From Bradyrhizobium diazoefficiens (GTDB lineage Bacteria; Pseudomonadota; Alphaproteobacteria; Rhizobiales; Xanthobacteraceae): a DNA stretch of 64,000 nt. The position numbers and the translations under genes are program-made. The stretch is from positions 248,001 through 312,000 of the forward strand of contig NZ_JAFCJE010000006.1 of NCBI RefSeq assembly GCF_018131185.1, in the 5' to 3' direction. The notes under the pieces are model-generated. The model was given only the letters and a program-made list of their open reading frames with translations. It was not told the DNA's origin and made no database searches. Positions 46,611 through 55,215 of this stretch are shown one piece after another. The stretch's first letter is position 1, and each line of letters opens with the position of its first letter.

Positions 46611-47672
46611 ATGCCAAGCAAGGTTCGCATTGCGCTTGACGCCATGGGGGGCGACGCCGGCGCCGCCGTGGTCATTCCGGGCGCGGCCATCTCGCTCGGC
46701 AGGCATCGCGACACCGAATTCCTGCTGGTCGGCGATCGCGCCAAGATCGAGCCCGAGCTCGACCGGTACCCTCAGCTCAAGGCCGCCGCGAAGATCATCC
46801 ATACCGACATTGCCGTCAGTGGTTCGGACAAGCCGAGCCAGGCGCTGCGGCGCGGCCGCAGGACGTCCTCGATGTGGCTGGCCATCGATGCGGTGAAGCA
46901 GGGCGAGGCCGATGTCGCGGTCTCCGCCGGCAATACCGGCGCGCTGATGGCGATGTCGCGTTTCCACCTGCGCACGCTGAAGGGGATCGACCGGCCGGCC
47001 ATTACGGGAATATGGCCGACCAGGCGCGGCGAATCCGTCGTGCTCGACCTCGGCGCCACCATCGGCGGTGATGCGCACCATCTGGTGTCGCTCGCGCTCA
47101 TGGGGGCGGCCACGGCGAGCGTGCTGTTCGACAAGAAGCGGCCCACCGTCGGGCTGCTCAATATCGGGACCGAGGAGATCAAGGGGCACGAGGAGATTCG
47201 CGAGGCCGGAGAAATCCTGCGGGCGCGGAACCTGCCGGAGCTCGATTATATCGGTTTCGTCGAGGGCGACGGCATCGGCAAGGGCGTCGCCGACGTGATC
47301 GTGACCGAAGGCTATGCCGGCAACATCGCGCTCAAGGCCGCCGAGGGAACCGCGCGGCAGATGGCCGAATTACTTCGCCATGAGATGAAGCGGAGCTGGC
47401 TGTCCAAGCTCGGCTATCTCTTTGCCCGCAGCGCCTTCCAGGCCCTGCGCGACAAGATGGACCCGAACAAGTCCAATGGCGGCGTGTTCCTGGGTCTGAA
47501 CGGACTGGTGGTCAAGAGCCACGGCGGAACCAGCGCCGAAGGCTTTGCCTATGCGATCGATGTTGGCTATGAGATGGCTCACTACGATCTCCTGAACAAG
47601 ATCAATCAGATGCTCAACCGCGAGGGCGGTGCACTCAATTCCGTGCAGGCCGCGCAGGAGGCTGTTTCGTGA
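46611..47672 (+). CDS. plsX: Phosphate acyltransferase PlsX
   Basis: Makes acyl-phosphate from acyl-ACP for phospholipid synthesis. The 353-residue protein starts with VRIALDAMGGDAGAAVVIPG and has VSAGNTGALMAMS and GDGIGKGVADVIVTEGYAGN. It overlaps fabH by 4 bases (GTGA), forming the usual plsX-fabH-ihfA-merR lipid and nucleoid operon. The ATG at 46611 gives the standard start. Confidence 0.95.
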   Translation: MPSKVRIALDAMGGDAGAAVVIPGAAISLGRHRDTEFLLVGDRAKIEPELDRYPQLKAAAKIIHTDIAVSGSDKPSQALRRGRRTSSMWLAIDAVKQGEADVAVSAGNTGALMAMSRFHLRTLKGIDRPAITGIWPTRRGESVVLDLGATIGGDAHHLVSLALMGAATASVLFDKKRPTVGLLNIGTEEIKGHEEIREAGEILRARNLPELDYIGFVEGDGIGKGVADVIVTEGYAGNIALKAAEGTARQMAELLRHEMKRSWLSKLGYLFARSAFQALRDKMDPNKSNGGVFLGLNGLVVKSHGGTSAEGFAYAIDVGYEMAHYDLLNKINQMLNREGGALNSVQAAQEAVS

Positions 47673-48649
47673 CTCAAATTCGTTCGGTCGTGCTTGGCTG
47701 CGGCTCCTATCTGCCGGAGCAGGTGGTGACCAACGCCCAATTGGCGGCGCGCATCGATACCTCGGACGAGTGGATCGTTCAGCGCACCGGCATTCGCGAG
47801 CGGCATATCGCGGCCGAGGGCGAGTTCACCTCGCATCTGGCGATCAAGGCCGCGCAGGCCGCGCTCACCGATGCCGGCATGGACGCCCAGTCGATCGACC
47901 TCATCGTGCTGGCCACCTCGACGCCGGACAACACCTTTCCCGCCACCGCCGTCGCCGTGCAGAACGCGCTCGGCATCAATCACGGCGCGGCCTTCGACCT
48001 GCAGGCGGTGTGCTCGGGCTTCGTGTTCGCGCTCGCCACCGCCGACAATTTCCTGCGCACCGGCGCCTTCAAGCGCGCGCTGGTGATCGGCGCCGAGACC
48101 TTCTCGCGCATCCTCGACTGGAACGACCGCGGCACCTGCGTGCTGTTCGGCGACGGCGCCGGCGCGGTGGTGCTCGAGGCGCAGGAGCAGCCGGGCAATG
48201 CCGCGACCGATCGCGGCGTCGTCACCACGCACTTACGCTCCGACGGCCGCCACAAGGCAAAGCTGTTCGTGGACGGCGGGCCGTCCTCGACCCAGACCGT
48301 CGGCCATCTGCGCATGGAGGGCCGCGAGGTCTTCAAGCATGCGGTCGGCATGATCACCGACGTCATCGTCGACGCCTTCCAGGCGACCGGGCTCAATGCC
48401 GAGACCATCGACTGGTTCGTGCCGCATCAGGCCAACAAGCGAATCATCGACGCCTCCGCCCACAAGCTCCACATCGCGCCGGAGAAGGTGGTGCTGACGG
48501 TGGACCGTCACGGCAACACCTCGGCGGCCTCGATCCCGCTGGCGCTCTCGGTGGCGCGCAAGGACGGCCGCATCAAGAAGGGCGATATGATCTTGCTGGA
48601 AGCGATGGGCGGCGGCTTCACCTGGGGCTCCGCGCTCGTGCGCTGGTAG
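47669..48649 (+). CDS. fabH: 3-oxoacyl-ACP synthase III
   Basis: Starts fatty-acid synthesis by condensing acetyl-CoA with malonyl-ACP. The 326-residue protein has the Cys-His-Asn triad: QAVCSGFVFALAT, FVPHQANKRIID and HGNTSAASIPL. Start codon GTG within the plsX stop. Followed by ihfA. Confidence 0.95.
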   Translation: MTQIRSVVLGCGSYLPEQVVTNAQLAARIDTSDEWIVQRTGIRERHIAAEGEFTSHLAIKAAQAALTDAGMDAQSIDLIVLATSTPDNTFPATAVAVQNALGINHGAAFDLQAVCSGFVFALATADNFLRTGAFKRALVIGAETFSRILDWNDRGTCVLFGDGAGAVVLEAQEQPGNAATDRGVVTTHLRSDGRHKAKLFVDGGPSSTQTVGHLRMEGREVFKHAVGMITDVIVDAFQATGLNAETIDWFVPHQANKRIIDASAHKLHIAPEKVVLTVDRHGNTSAASIPLALSVARKDGRIKKGDMILLEAMGGGFTWGSALVRW

Positions 48650-48782
48650 AGCCACAGTCGATAAAATTTTGCCGAATCGGCGCCGATTATCGATGCGCCT
48701 GCATTGATGAGCGCTGTTGACCGTCGTATCGTAAGCTCATAATTTCAGACAACAATTGTTCGCCGTGATGTGGGGCAGGGCG

Positions 48783-49124
48783 ATGACCGATCAAAGTAAA
48801 ACCGTAACGCGTGTCGATCTGTGCGAAGCCGTCTACCAGAAGGTGGGCCTGTCGCGCACGGAATCGTCCGCCTTCGTGGAACTCGTGCTGAAGGAGATCA
48901 CCGACTGCCTGGAAAAGGGCGAGACGGTGAAACTCTCTTCGTTCGGGTCCTTCATGGTCCGCAAGAAGGGCCAGCGCATCGGCCGCAACCCGAAGACCGG
49001 CACCGAGGTGCCGATCTCGCCGCGCCGGGTCATGGTGTTCAAGCCGTCGGCGATCCTGAAGCAGCGGATCAACGCCCAGCACCGCACCAATGGCGATGCC
49101 AGCAAGGCTCAACCCGAGGCGTAA
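48783..49124 (+). CDS. ihfA: Integration host factor subunit alpha
   Basis: Histone-like DNA-bending protein, partner of IhfB. The 113-residue sequence contains RVDLCEAVYQKVGLSR and the arm GRNPKTGTEVPISPRRVMVF. The ATG at 48783 (MTDQSKTVTR) is preferred over an upstream ATG at 48756. Conserved next to fabH and the MerR gene. Confidence 0.95.
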   Translation: MTDQSKTVTRVDLCEAVYQKVGLSRTESSAFVELVLKEITDCLEKGETVKLSSFGSFMVRKKGQRIGRNPKTGTEVPISPRRVMVFKPSAILKQRINAQHRTNGDASKAQPEA

Positions 49125-49148
49125 CGCCTTTCGCGAAGGATTTGGCAT

Positions 49149-49730
49149 TTGGACAAGGCGCCGGATGCGTTCCGAACCATCAGCGAAGTAGCGCAGGAGC
49201 TCGACATCCCGCAGCACGTGCTGCGGTTCTGGGAGACCCGCTTCTCCCAGATCAAGCCGATGAAGCGCAGCGGCGGCCGCCGCTATTACCGCCCCGACGA
49301 CGTCGACCTGCTCAAGGGCATCCGCCGGCTGCTCTACGGCGAGGGGTACACCATCCGCGGTGTGCAGCGGATCCTGAAGGAGCACGGCGTCAAATCGGTG
49401 CAGGGCCTCGCCGATAGCGCGGCAGCGGTCTCGTTCGGCGCGATCGAGGATGCCATCGGTGCCAGCCTGAGGGAGCCCGAGGACGACGAGGCGCCCATCA
49501 AGGGCATCGCCGACGCCGACGATGACGACTACCAGGGCGATGAGGAGGAAGGCATCGACTTCCGCTTCACCGAGGTCGACGATGAGGAGATCCTCACGAC
49601 CTTCCGCAAGGGTGGCACCACCGCCGCACCGGCCGGCCCCAGCGCGCTGGACCGGGAGCGCCTGGGGCGGGCGCTCGCCGACCTCGTCGCCTGCCGCGAA
49701 ATGCTGGATCAGGCACTGAACGAGGGGTAG
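49149..49730 (+). CDS. MerR-family transcriptional regulator
   Basis: A 193-residue protein with an N-terminal MerR DNA-binding domain (FRTISEVAQELDIPQHVLRF, GGRRYYRPDDVDLLKGI) and a long acidic C-terminal tail with runs of Asp and Glu. Start is TTG at 49149, eight bases after GAAGGA. Conserved partner of ihfA; it lacks a metal-binding domain with cysteines. Confidence 0.9.
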   Translation: MDKAPDAFRTISEVAQELDIPQHVLRFWETRFSQIKPMKRSGGRRYYRPDDVDLLKGIRRLLYGEGYTIRGVQRILKEHGVKSVQGLADSAAAVSFGAIEDAIGASLREPEDDEAPIKGIADADDDDYQGDEEEGIDFRFTEVDDEEILTTFRKGGTTAAPAGPSALDRERLGRALADLVACREMLDQALNEG

Positions 49731-49837
49731 GGGCGCTTCCGCTTGTTGTGCGGCCAGTTCCCGGGCTCGGACGGAGACACCAAAATGGTGTCGCTCGCCT
49801 TGCGCATCGCGCCGATCCTAGCTAATGGAACGACGTT

Positions 49838-49915
49838 CGGAGCGTGGCGCAGCCCGGTTAGCGCACTAGTCTGGGAGACTAGGGGTCGGAGGTTCAAATC
49901 CTCTCGCTCCGACCA
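49838..49915 (+). tRNA. tRNA-Pro (anticodon GGG)
   Basis: A 78-base cloverleaf with encoded CCA. The acceptor stem is CGGAGCG/CGCTCCG, D-arm GCGC/GCGC, anticodon stem CTAGT/ACTAG with loop CTGGGAG giving anticodon GGG, and T-arm GGAGG-TTCAAAT-CCTCT. It decodes CCC. A GACACCA-AAA-TGGTGTC hairpin at 49776-49792 separates it from the MerR gene. Confidence 0.96.
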
Positions 49916-50218
49916 AAATTTCCAAAGCATCGGTTGGGTGGATGACCGTCGGCGTGGAGCGCCTGCTCCGCCGGTGACGCATGCGCGACCGGGGCGCTAG
50001 CGGGCGGGCTTCCGCGGCTGGTAGGCTAAAATGTCGAAAACAACCCCATGCACAGTAGCGAAGTCGTTGATGGAATGACGTTTTTCCGAAGCGGTTTGAC
50101 CGGCCTCTGTGTGGATAATCTAGGAAGCCGTTTCAACGGCAATCGGTGAGGAAGCGCGCCTACTCGCGTCGACCTTCTGACTAGCGAACATCTTCCACAT
50201 CCCAGTTGCCGGTCCATC
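49916..50218. other. Gene-free stretch with a repeat fragment downstream of tRNA-Pro
   Basis: No gene seen. At 50030-50100 the minus strand reads like the TGTGCATGGGGTTGTTTTCGA block I recall from Bradyrhizobium intergenic repeats. No copy of the tRNA 3' end is repeated nearby, so there is no sign of a tRNA-site integrated element. Confidence 0.55.
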
Positions 50219-50842
50219 TTACCTCAAATACCCCACCACCATCCGCGTCGTCTCCTCCACCAGCACCTTCACCATCTTCTCCGACAGCATCTCGGCCCCG
50301 TTCAGCACCGTGTTGTGCGCAACCGCTTCGATCGCGCTGACGCAGATGAAGGTCGCCACATCGATGTCGATCTTTCGCATCTCCTTGCGGTGGCTTTCGA
50401 GATAGCCGCGCACGAGGGCGTGGACTTCGCGGTTTGACGCTTCGACGTCCCTGAGCTGGCCGATGCGCGGGATCTGCTCGGCGAGGATGCGGTGCAGGTC
50501 GGGGTCGATGTGGTGGGCCTCGATCGCGACCGTGACGAGCCGGCGCACCGCCTTGTCGATCGGCATGTCCGTCACCTCGGCGAAGGCGGCGCGGACGACC
50601 TTCATGATCTCGTCGTTGTGACGCTCGATCACGGCGGCGACGAGGGCTTCCTTGCTGGGAAAATACTGATAAAGCGAGCCGACGCTGACGCCGGCGATCT
50701 CGGCGATGCGGTTGGTGCTGGCCTTCTCGAAACCTTCACGGACCAGAATGCGAGCGGTCGCCTCGACCAGCGCGTCGACCGTGGCGCGCGACCGCGCCTG
50801 CGAGGCATTTTTCCGCGGATTTGTCGGCGGCTTGCGCGCCAT
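50219..50842 (-). CDS. TetR-family transcriptional regulator
   Basis: A 207-residue repressor. The N-terminal HTH is clear (RILVREGFEKASTNRIAEIA and GVSVGSLYQYFPSKEALV), and the C-terminal ligand domain resembles the TetR_C group with LVTVAIEAHH. ATG 50842 (MARKPPTN) is preferred to longer in-frame starts. Divergent from an alpha/beta hydrolase across 124 bases, a typical regulator-target pair. A degenerate relative of its C-terminal domain lies at 52846-53008. Confidence 0.88.
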   Translation of the reverse strand: MARKPPTNPRKNASQARSRATVDALVEATARILVREGFEKASTNRIAEIAGVSVGSLYQYFPSKEALVAAVIERHNDEIMKVVRAAFAEVTDMPIDKAVRRLVTVAIEAHHIDPDLHRILAEQIPRIGQLRDVEASNREVHALVRGYLESHRKEMRKIDIDVATFICVSAIEAVAHNTVLNGAEMLSEKMVKVLVEETTRMVVGYLR

Positions 50843-50966
50843 GGGCCTGGGTCCTGAATGCGAGTAGAAAAAGCGAGCGAATACTCGCATTATATCGGCC
50901 CGTGGCGGCCTGTCGGCAAGCCCCTTGTGTCGCCATATGGATGCGGGGCCAGGCGGAGAACGGACC

Positions 50967-51932
50967 ATGAGCGTCGCAAGACTTGTGTCGGCCTTGCAGT
51001 TTTGTCCTGACATCTGCGGGCCGCGGAGCCGCGACCCCGCGCCAAGCCTGCAAAGCCGCGCTTTCAACCTGCTGCTGCGCCGGCTTCCACATAAGAAACA
51101 ACTCGCCTCCGCCGAGGCGGTGCAGGCGCATGTGCAGAAGCTTGCCTTGCAGCCCGCCTCGTTCGAGCCGACCGGGCTCGGTCGCGGTGTCGAGGCGATC
51201 CTGACCCGGATGGGCGGCTGGCCCGTCTATTACACCGCGCCGTCCTCGGGCCATGAGGGCTGCAACTATGTCATGTTCCTGCACGGCGGCGGCTACATCA
51301 ACCAGATCGCGCCGGCGCATTGGCGATTCATCGGCGAGATGACGCGCAAGGCGCGTGTCTCCTGCGTCGTGCCGATCTATCCGCTGGCGCCGCGCGCGAC
51401 CGCTGGGGATGTCGTGCCGAGGACGGCCGAGCTGCTGCGGATGCTGCTGGAAGACGCAGGCACCGCAAAGGTCACGGTGGTGGGTAATTCCGCGGGCGCA
51501 GGACTTGCGCTTGCCGCCTGCCAATGGCTGCGCGATGGCGGCCATCGGCAGCCGGCGCGGCTGGTGCTGATTTCGCCGGCGGCCGATGCGTCGGTCAGCC
51601 GTCCGGAGCAGGTCGAGATCGCAACGCGCGATCCGGTCCAGGACATTCCGGGGATCATCGAAGCCGGACGGCTCTATGCCGGCGAGCTCGATGTCGGCCA
51701 TGCCTTCGTCAGCCCGCTCAACGGCACTTTCCGTTTCCTCGCACCGATGACGATCTTCTCGGGCACGCGCGATCTGCTGTACCCCGACAGCGTCGATCTT
51801 GCAGAGCGGGCGAGGGCGGTCGGCGTGCCGGTCGAGCTGCATCTGCTGCGCGACCAGCCGCACAATTATGCGCTGATGCCGACGCCGGAGGGGCGGCAGG
51901 CGCGTGCGCTCATCATGCGCGCGATAGCTTAG
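50967..51932 (+). CDS. Alpha/beta hydrolase, hormone-sensitive-lipase family
   Basis: A 321-residue esterase/lipase. It has the oxyanion HGGGYINQ, nucleophile elbow VVGNSAGAGLAL with Ser, Asp in FSGTRDLLYPD and His in RDQPHNYALM, so it should be active. ATG 50967 follows GGAGAA; the extra 14 upstream residues are not needed. Probably controlled by the divergent TetR gene. The substrate is unknown. Confidence 0.87.
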   Translation: MSVARLVSALQFCPDICGPRSRDPAPSLQSRAFNLLLRRLPHKKQLASAEAVQAHVQKLALQPASFEPTGLGRGVEAILTRMGGWPVYYTAPSSGHEGCNYVMFLHGGGYINQIAPAHWRFIGEMTRKARVSCVVPIYPLAPRATAGDVVPRTAELLRMLLEDAGTAKVTVVGNSAGAGLALAACQWLRDGGHRQPARLVLISPAADASVSRPEQVEIATRDPVQDIPGIIEAGRLYAGELDVGHAFVSPLNGTFRFLAPMTIFSGTRDLLYPDSVDLAERARAVGVPVELHLLRDQPHNYALMPTPEGRQARALIMRAIA

Positions 51933-52050
51933 GAGGCAAGAGGTTGGGGACGAAAGGTGTGCTTGACGTCACAGGGCGGGCAGCCTTGGCGGGTCTGGCG
52001 ACTGCAATGTTGGGGCGGGGGAAGGCGGCTCGTCATCGACGCGGCGACCG

Positions 52051-52821
52051 TCAGCTTGCGAGGGCCGCTTCCGTTGCGGAAATCGCGTGCACGTTCGGCA
52101 AGCTCATGAACCCCGGCTTGGAAAAATAATATCCCTGGAAGAGGTCGATCCCCGCAGCCCGGAGCACCGTCAGTTCGGCTTCGCTTTCCACGCCCTCGGC
52201 AAGGAGCTTGATATCGAGTTCGCGTGCCATCGACGCGATGCCGGCGACGATGACCTGCTTCGGGCGGCTGAGGTGGATGTTGCGCAAAAGCTCCATGTCG
52301 ATCTTGATGAGGTCCGGCTGGAGCCTCGCCAGCAAACTGAGCCCGGCATAGCCGGCCCCAAAATCATCGAGCGCGGTCAGAAAACCGAGCGTCTTGTAGG
52401 TTCGCACAATGTGCTCGACATGCGCAGGATCGGCCATACGTTCGTTTTCGGTGAACTCGAACATGAGGTTCGCGGGCGAGAAGTTCGAACGGCGCGCCGC
52501 CGCCAGGGATTGTTGGATGCACGCCTGCGGCTCGTAGACTGCGTTGGGCATGAAGTTGATGGACAGCCGAGCTTGCGGATCGTCAAACAGCTTTCCGGCG
52601 GTCTCAATCGCCATGACTCTGGCGGCCTGGTCGAAGCGGTAAAGCTGGTCTTCGGTCAGTTGGCTCAGGACGCTCTGTGCACTTTCGCCATTGGGCCCGC
52701 GCACCAATGCTTCATAGCCCCAGACGCGCTGTTCGTTCACGGCGACGATCGGTTGAAACGCCATCTTGAATTCGAACGGCAGTCCCTCGCCGCCGCCGCA
52801 TCCCTTGCAGGCCCCCGACAT
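52051..52821 (-). CDS. EAL-domain c-di-GMP phosphodiesterase
   Basis: A 256-residue stand-alone EAL domain that would linearise cyclic di-GMP. Residues match an active enzyme: YEALVRG, SINFMPNAV, FEFTENER, ALDDFGAGYAG, KIDMEL, AEGVESEAEL and LFQGYYFSKP. The N-terminus has CxxC and Gly-rich residues (ACKGCGGGEG) that might bind metal or respond to redox; no PAS, GAF or membrane segment is present. Confidence 0.9.
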   Translation of the reverse strand: MSGACKGCGGGEGLPFEFKMAFQPIVAVNEQRVWGYEALVRGPNGESAQSVLSQLTEDQLYRFDQAARVMAIETAGKLFDDPQARLSINFMPNAVYEPQACIQQSLAAARRSNFSPANLMFEFTENERMADPAHVEHIVRTYKTLGFLTALDDFGAGYAGLSLLARLQPDLIKIDMELLRNIHLSRPKQVIVAGIASMARELDIKLLAEGVESEAELTVLRAAGIDLFQGYYFSKPGFMSLPNVHAISATEAALAS

Positions 52822-52845
52822 CGATCTCTCCTTCGTGGAAAGTTC

Positions 52846-53008
52846 ACGATAGGGGCGAGTGATTAAGGATCGGTGCGATCCCGTCGCGGCGTTCCAACCA
52901 ACGGCGCGAGACCTGCTCAGCGAGGACGCGGTGCAGCTTCGGGGCTGACGCGCTGACCTGGATCGCCGCCACGGTCACGAGCTTGCGCACGGCCCTGTTG
53001 ATCGGCGG
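52846..53008 (-). pseudogene. Remnant of a TetR-type regulator C-terminal domain
   Basis: Translated on the minus strand this gives PINRAVRKLVTVAA, then KLHRVLAEQVSR, closely following the segment PIDKAVRRLVTVAI and LHRILAEQIPR of the intact TetR gene at 50219-50842. No start codon or DNA-binding domain precedes it, and the frame ends in TGA near 52846. I read it as a decayed duplicate. The rest of 52822-53174 holds nothing recognisable. Confidence 0.7.
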
Positions 53009-53174
53009 AGGGGCGCGCAACGCGCATGCGATTATTTTGCGTGAGATTGCTCAATTGGAGAGCGTGACGATTGTCACAAAGCGCTGACGCAATGGGTCTG
53101 GCGCAGCTTGAGCCCGTGCGGAGGGACAAGGCGACCCCCGGGCGTTTCCTCGCTATCCGTAGTTCTTCGGGGCC

Positions 53175-53414
53175 TTAGGCGTGGCCCTTGATCTCGTAAT
53201 GGCCGGGCACGCATTTGTAGCGCTCGAGGCGCCAATTGGCGTGATAGATCGGATGCTCGCCCATCCATTTCGCCAGTGGTGCCTGTGCGCCGACCGCGCA
53301 CTGCATCATCGAAATCTCGGGCGTCATGTTGCTGTCAGTCACGATTTCCTCGACGCAACTGCCTGAGCTAGCTACGCTAAGCCGGCAGAGCACGGCAACG
53401 ACGGTCACGAACAT
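53175..53414 (-). CDS. Small secreted protein with four cysteines, unknown
   Basis: A 79-residue protein with a short hydrophobic N-terminus (MFVTVVAVLCRLSVA), and cysteines in VLCRL, GSCVEE, MMQCAVG and YKCVPGHYEIKGHA. The ATG at 53414 is preferred; the frame upstream to 53744 looks like chance. I recall relatives in Bradyrhizobium but no function. Confidence 0.6.
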   Translation of the reverse strand: MFVTVVAVLCRLSVASSGSCVEEIVTDSNMTPEISMMQCAVGAQAPLAKWMGEHPIYHANWRLERYKCVPGHYEIKGHA

Positions 53415-53981
53415 TCCAGTCACCTCATCGGTAGTTTCAGACCACGAAGAGGATGCAAGCGGAGTGCCAGAGCCTGTGACACGCAAACAACACGCTGGCC
53501 TGGCCGACTCGACCCAGCGTCCGAACTCCATTTGATGATTCGGGTTGTAAAAAAATTGCCCATAAACCGAAGCCGGACAAATACGGGAACCCGTCAGCTC
53601 TACGGGCATGAGCCGCGATGCCGGCACGCCCCGCAACGGAGCTTCCCGGCGACGATCGTCAGCGCCTCGTCTTTCGAGACGACCGCTTTCAGCAGTCCCC
53701 CAGGATGAGGTTGGCAAGCATCGCTGCTGTTGAAACTGGCGCAACGCACACCTCCCTCGTCCTGAGCGCCCGCCAGCGGCGGGCGTCTCGAAGGACGTGC
53801 CGCCCGGATGCAGGGCGCGTGATTGCGTGAGCTTCGCTTAATCCGCGCGCCGAAATAATCGATGTCGAACAATCACGGCGCGCCACTTTCAATTGCGCGT
53901 GCAGCGCTGCTACATTTTGCGCGCGCCCGGCAAGTGGCGCGCTAACGAAGAAACATGCCGACAGGGAGGGACCGAAGTCCC
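53415..53981. other. Gene-free stretch with repeat fragment
   Basis: No gene recognised. At 53757-53803 a CGTCCTGAGCGCCCGCCAGC sequence with GGGCGTCTCGAAGGACG forms an imperfect palindrome like short intergenic repeats of Alphaproteobacteria. A short A-rich run (GTAAAAAAATTG) occurs near 53550. Confidence 0.5.
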
Positions 53982-54953
53982 ATGAAGGATTTTGCTGGAA
54001 AGATCGCGGTCATCACCGGCGGCGGCACGGGAATGGGGCGCGAGCTCGCACGGCAGCTCGTGGCCGAGGGCTGCAATGTCGCGATGTGCGACGTCTCGGA
54101 GGCCGCGATGGCCGAGACCAAGCGGCTCTGCGAGGCCGAGAAGCTGCCGCAGGGCCTGCGCGTCACGACGCACGTCGCCGACGTCGCGATCGAGGATCAT
54201 CTGAAGCGTTTCCGCGACGAGCTCGCCGAGCAGCAGAAGACCGACAGGATCCATCTGCTGTTCAACAATGCCGGCATCGGCGGCGGCGGCAGCCTGTTCA
54301 CCAACACGCGCGAGCAGTGGGAGCGCACCTTCAACATCTGCTGGGGCGGCGTCTATCTCGGCGTGCGCACCTTCCTGCCGATGCTGGTCGCCGCGGACGA
54401 GGCCCACATCGTCAACACCGCAAGCGTCAACGGCTTCTGGGCCTCGATCGGCATGGGCCAGGCCCACACCGCCTACAGCTCCGCCAAGTTCGCGGTGAAG
54501 GGATTTACCGAAGCGCTGATCAACGACCTCCGCCTGCACGCGCCGCACGTCAAATGTTCGGTGGTGATGCCCGGTCACATCGGCACCTCGATCGTCTCGA
54601 ATTCGCGCAAGGTGCAGAGCGCCGACGGATCGGAGCGACTCAACGCCGACGAGGTCGCGCTGACACGCAAGCGCATGGTCGCGGCCGGCGTGCCAGCTGC
54701 TGACAAAATGTCGGACGATGACATCCAGGCGGTGTTCGCCGAGCGCGCCCGCAGCTTCCTCGAGGATGCGCCGACGAGCGCGGCAGAGGCCGCGAAGATC
54801 ATCCTCGACGGGGTCAAGGCGGAGCGCTGGCGCATTCTCGTCGGCGAGGACGCCGAGCGCCTCGACGCACGCGTGCGCGCGACGCCCGAGCAGGCGTATG
54901 ACCGCGCCTTCTACGAAAGTTTTACGCAGGAGGTCGGCTGGCGGCTCGGTTGA
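53982..54953 (+). CDS. SDR-family oxidoreductase
   Basis: A 323-residue short-chain dehydrogenase with the nucleotide motif AVITGGGTGMGRELAR, NNAGIGGGGSLF, and the active-site Tyr-Lys in YSSAKFAVKG. The C-terminus is longer than the classical 250 residues and ends with FTQEVGWRLG. Start ATG 53982; an in-frame ATG at 53955 is possible. GGGAGGG lies 11-16 bases upstream. The substrate is unknown. Confidence 0.86.
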   Translation: MKDFAGKIAVITGGGTGMGRELARQLVAEGCNVAMCDVSEAAMAETKRLCEAEKLPQGLRVTTHVADVAIEDHLKRFRDELAEQQKTDRIHLLFNNAGIGGGGSLFTNTREQWERTFNICWGGVYLGVRTFLPMLVAADEAHIVNTASVNGFWASIGMGQAHTAYSSAKFAVKGFTEALINDLRLHAPHVKCSVVMPGHIGTSIVSNSRKVQSADGSERLNADEVALTRKRMVAAGVPAADKMSDDDIQAVFAERARSFLEDAPTSAAEAAKIILDGVKAERWRILVGEDAERLDARVRATPEQAYDRAFYESFTQEVGWRLG

Positions 54954-54995
54954 AACCGCCAGGCCGAGCCTCGTGGAACGCGCGCGTATTTAGGT

Positions 54996-55009
54996 ATGAT
55001 AGTTATCAT
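54996..55009 (+). promoter_or_regulatory. ATGATA-GT-TATCAT inverted repeat
   Basis: A perfect 6-bp inverted repeat with a 2-base spacer in an AT-rich pocket between the SDR and the hydrolase gene. It resembles a small repressor operator. The gene 55216-56349 starts about 207 bases downstream. Confidence 0.3.
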
Positions 55010-55215
55010 GTCAAGAGTCGCGCCGGTCATTTTGACCGGCCGCCTTCGTGCGCGTTCGCCATCTCATGACAAAACGGAATGTCACGCATGCGACGTGAAT
55101 GTCTGTTCAAGCGATGGTGATCTCGAACGGCTGTAATGCCACGCGCGGCCGCTTGGTTGGGGAACCGAAATGGTTTAGTCAGTCTGGTGTAAGCGATGAC
55201 AGAGCGTAGCTCCCG

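Noticed and set aside
49838..50218. tRNA-Pro as an integration site for a genomic island
   Set aside because: No repeated tRNA 3' end, no integrase and no change of gene content that would mark an island.
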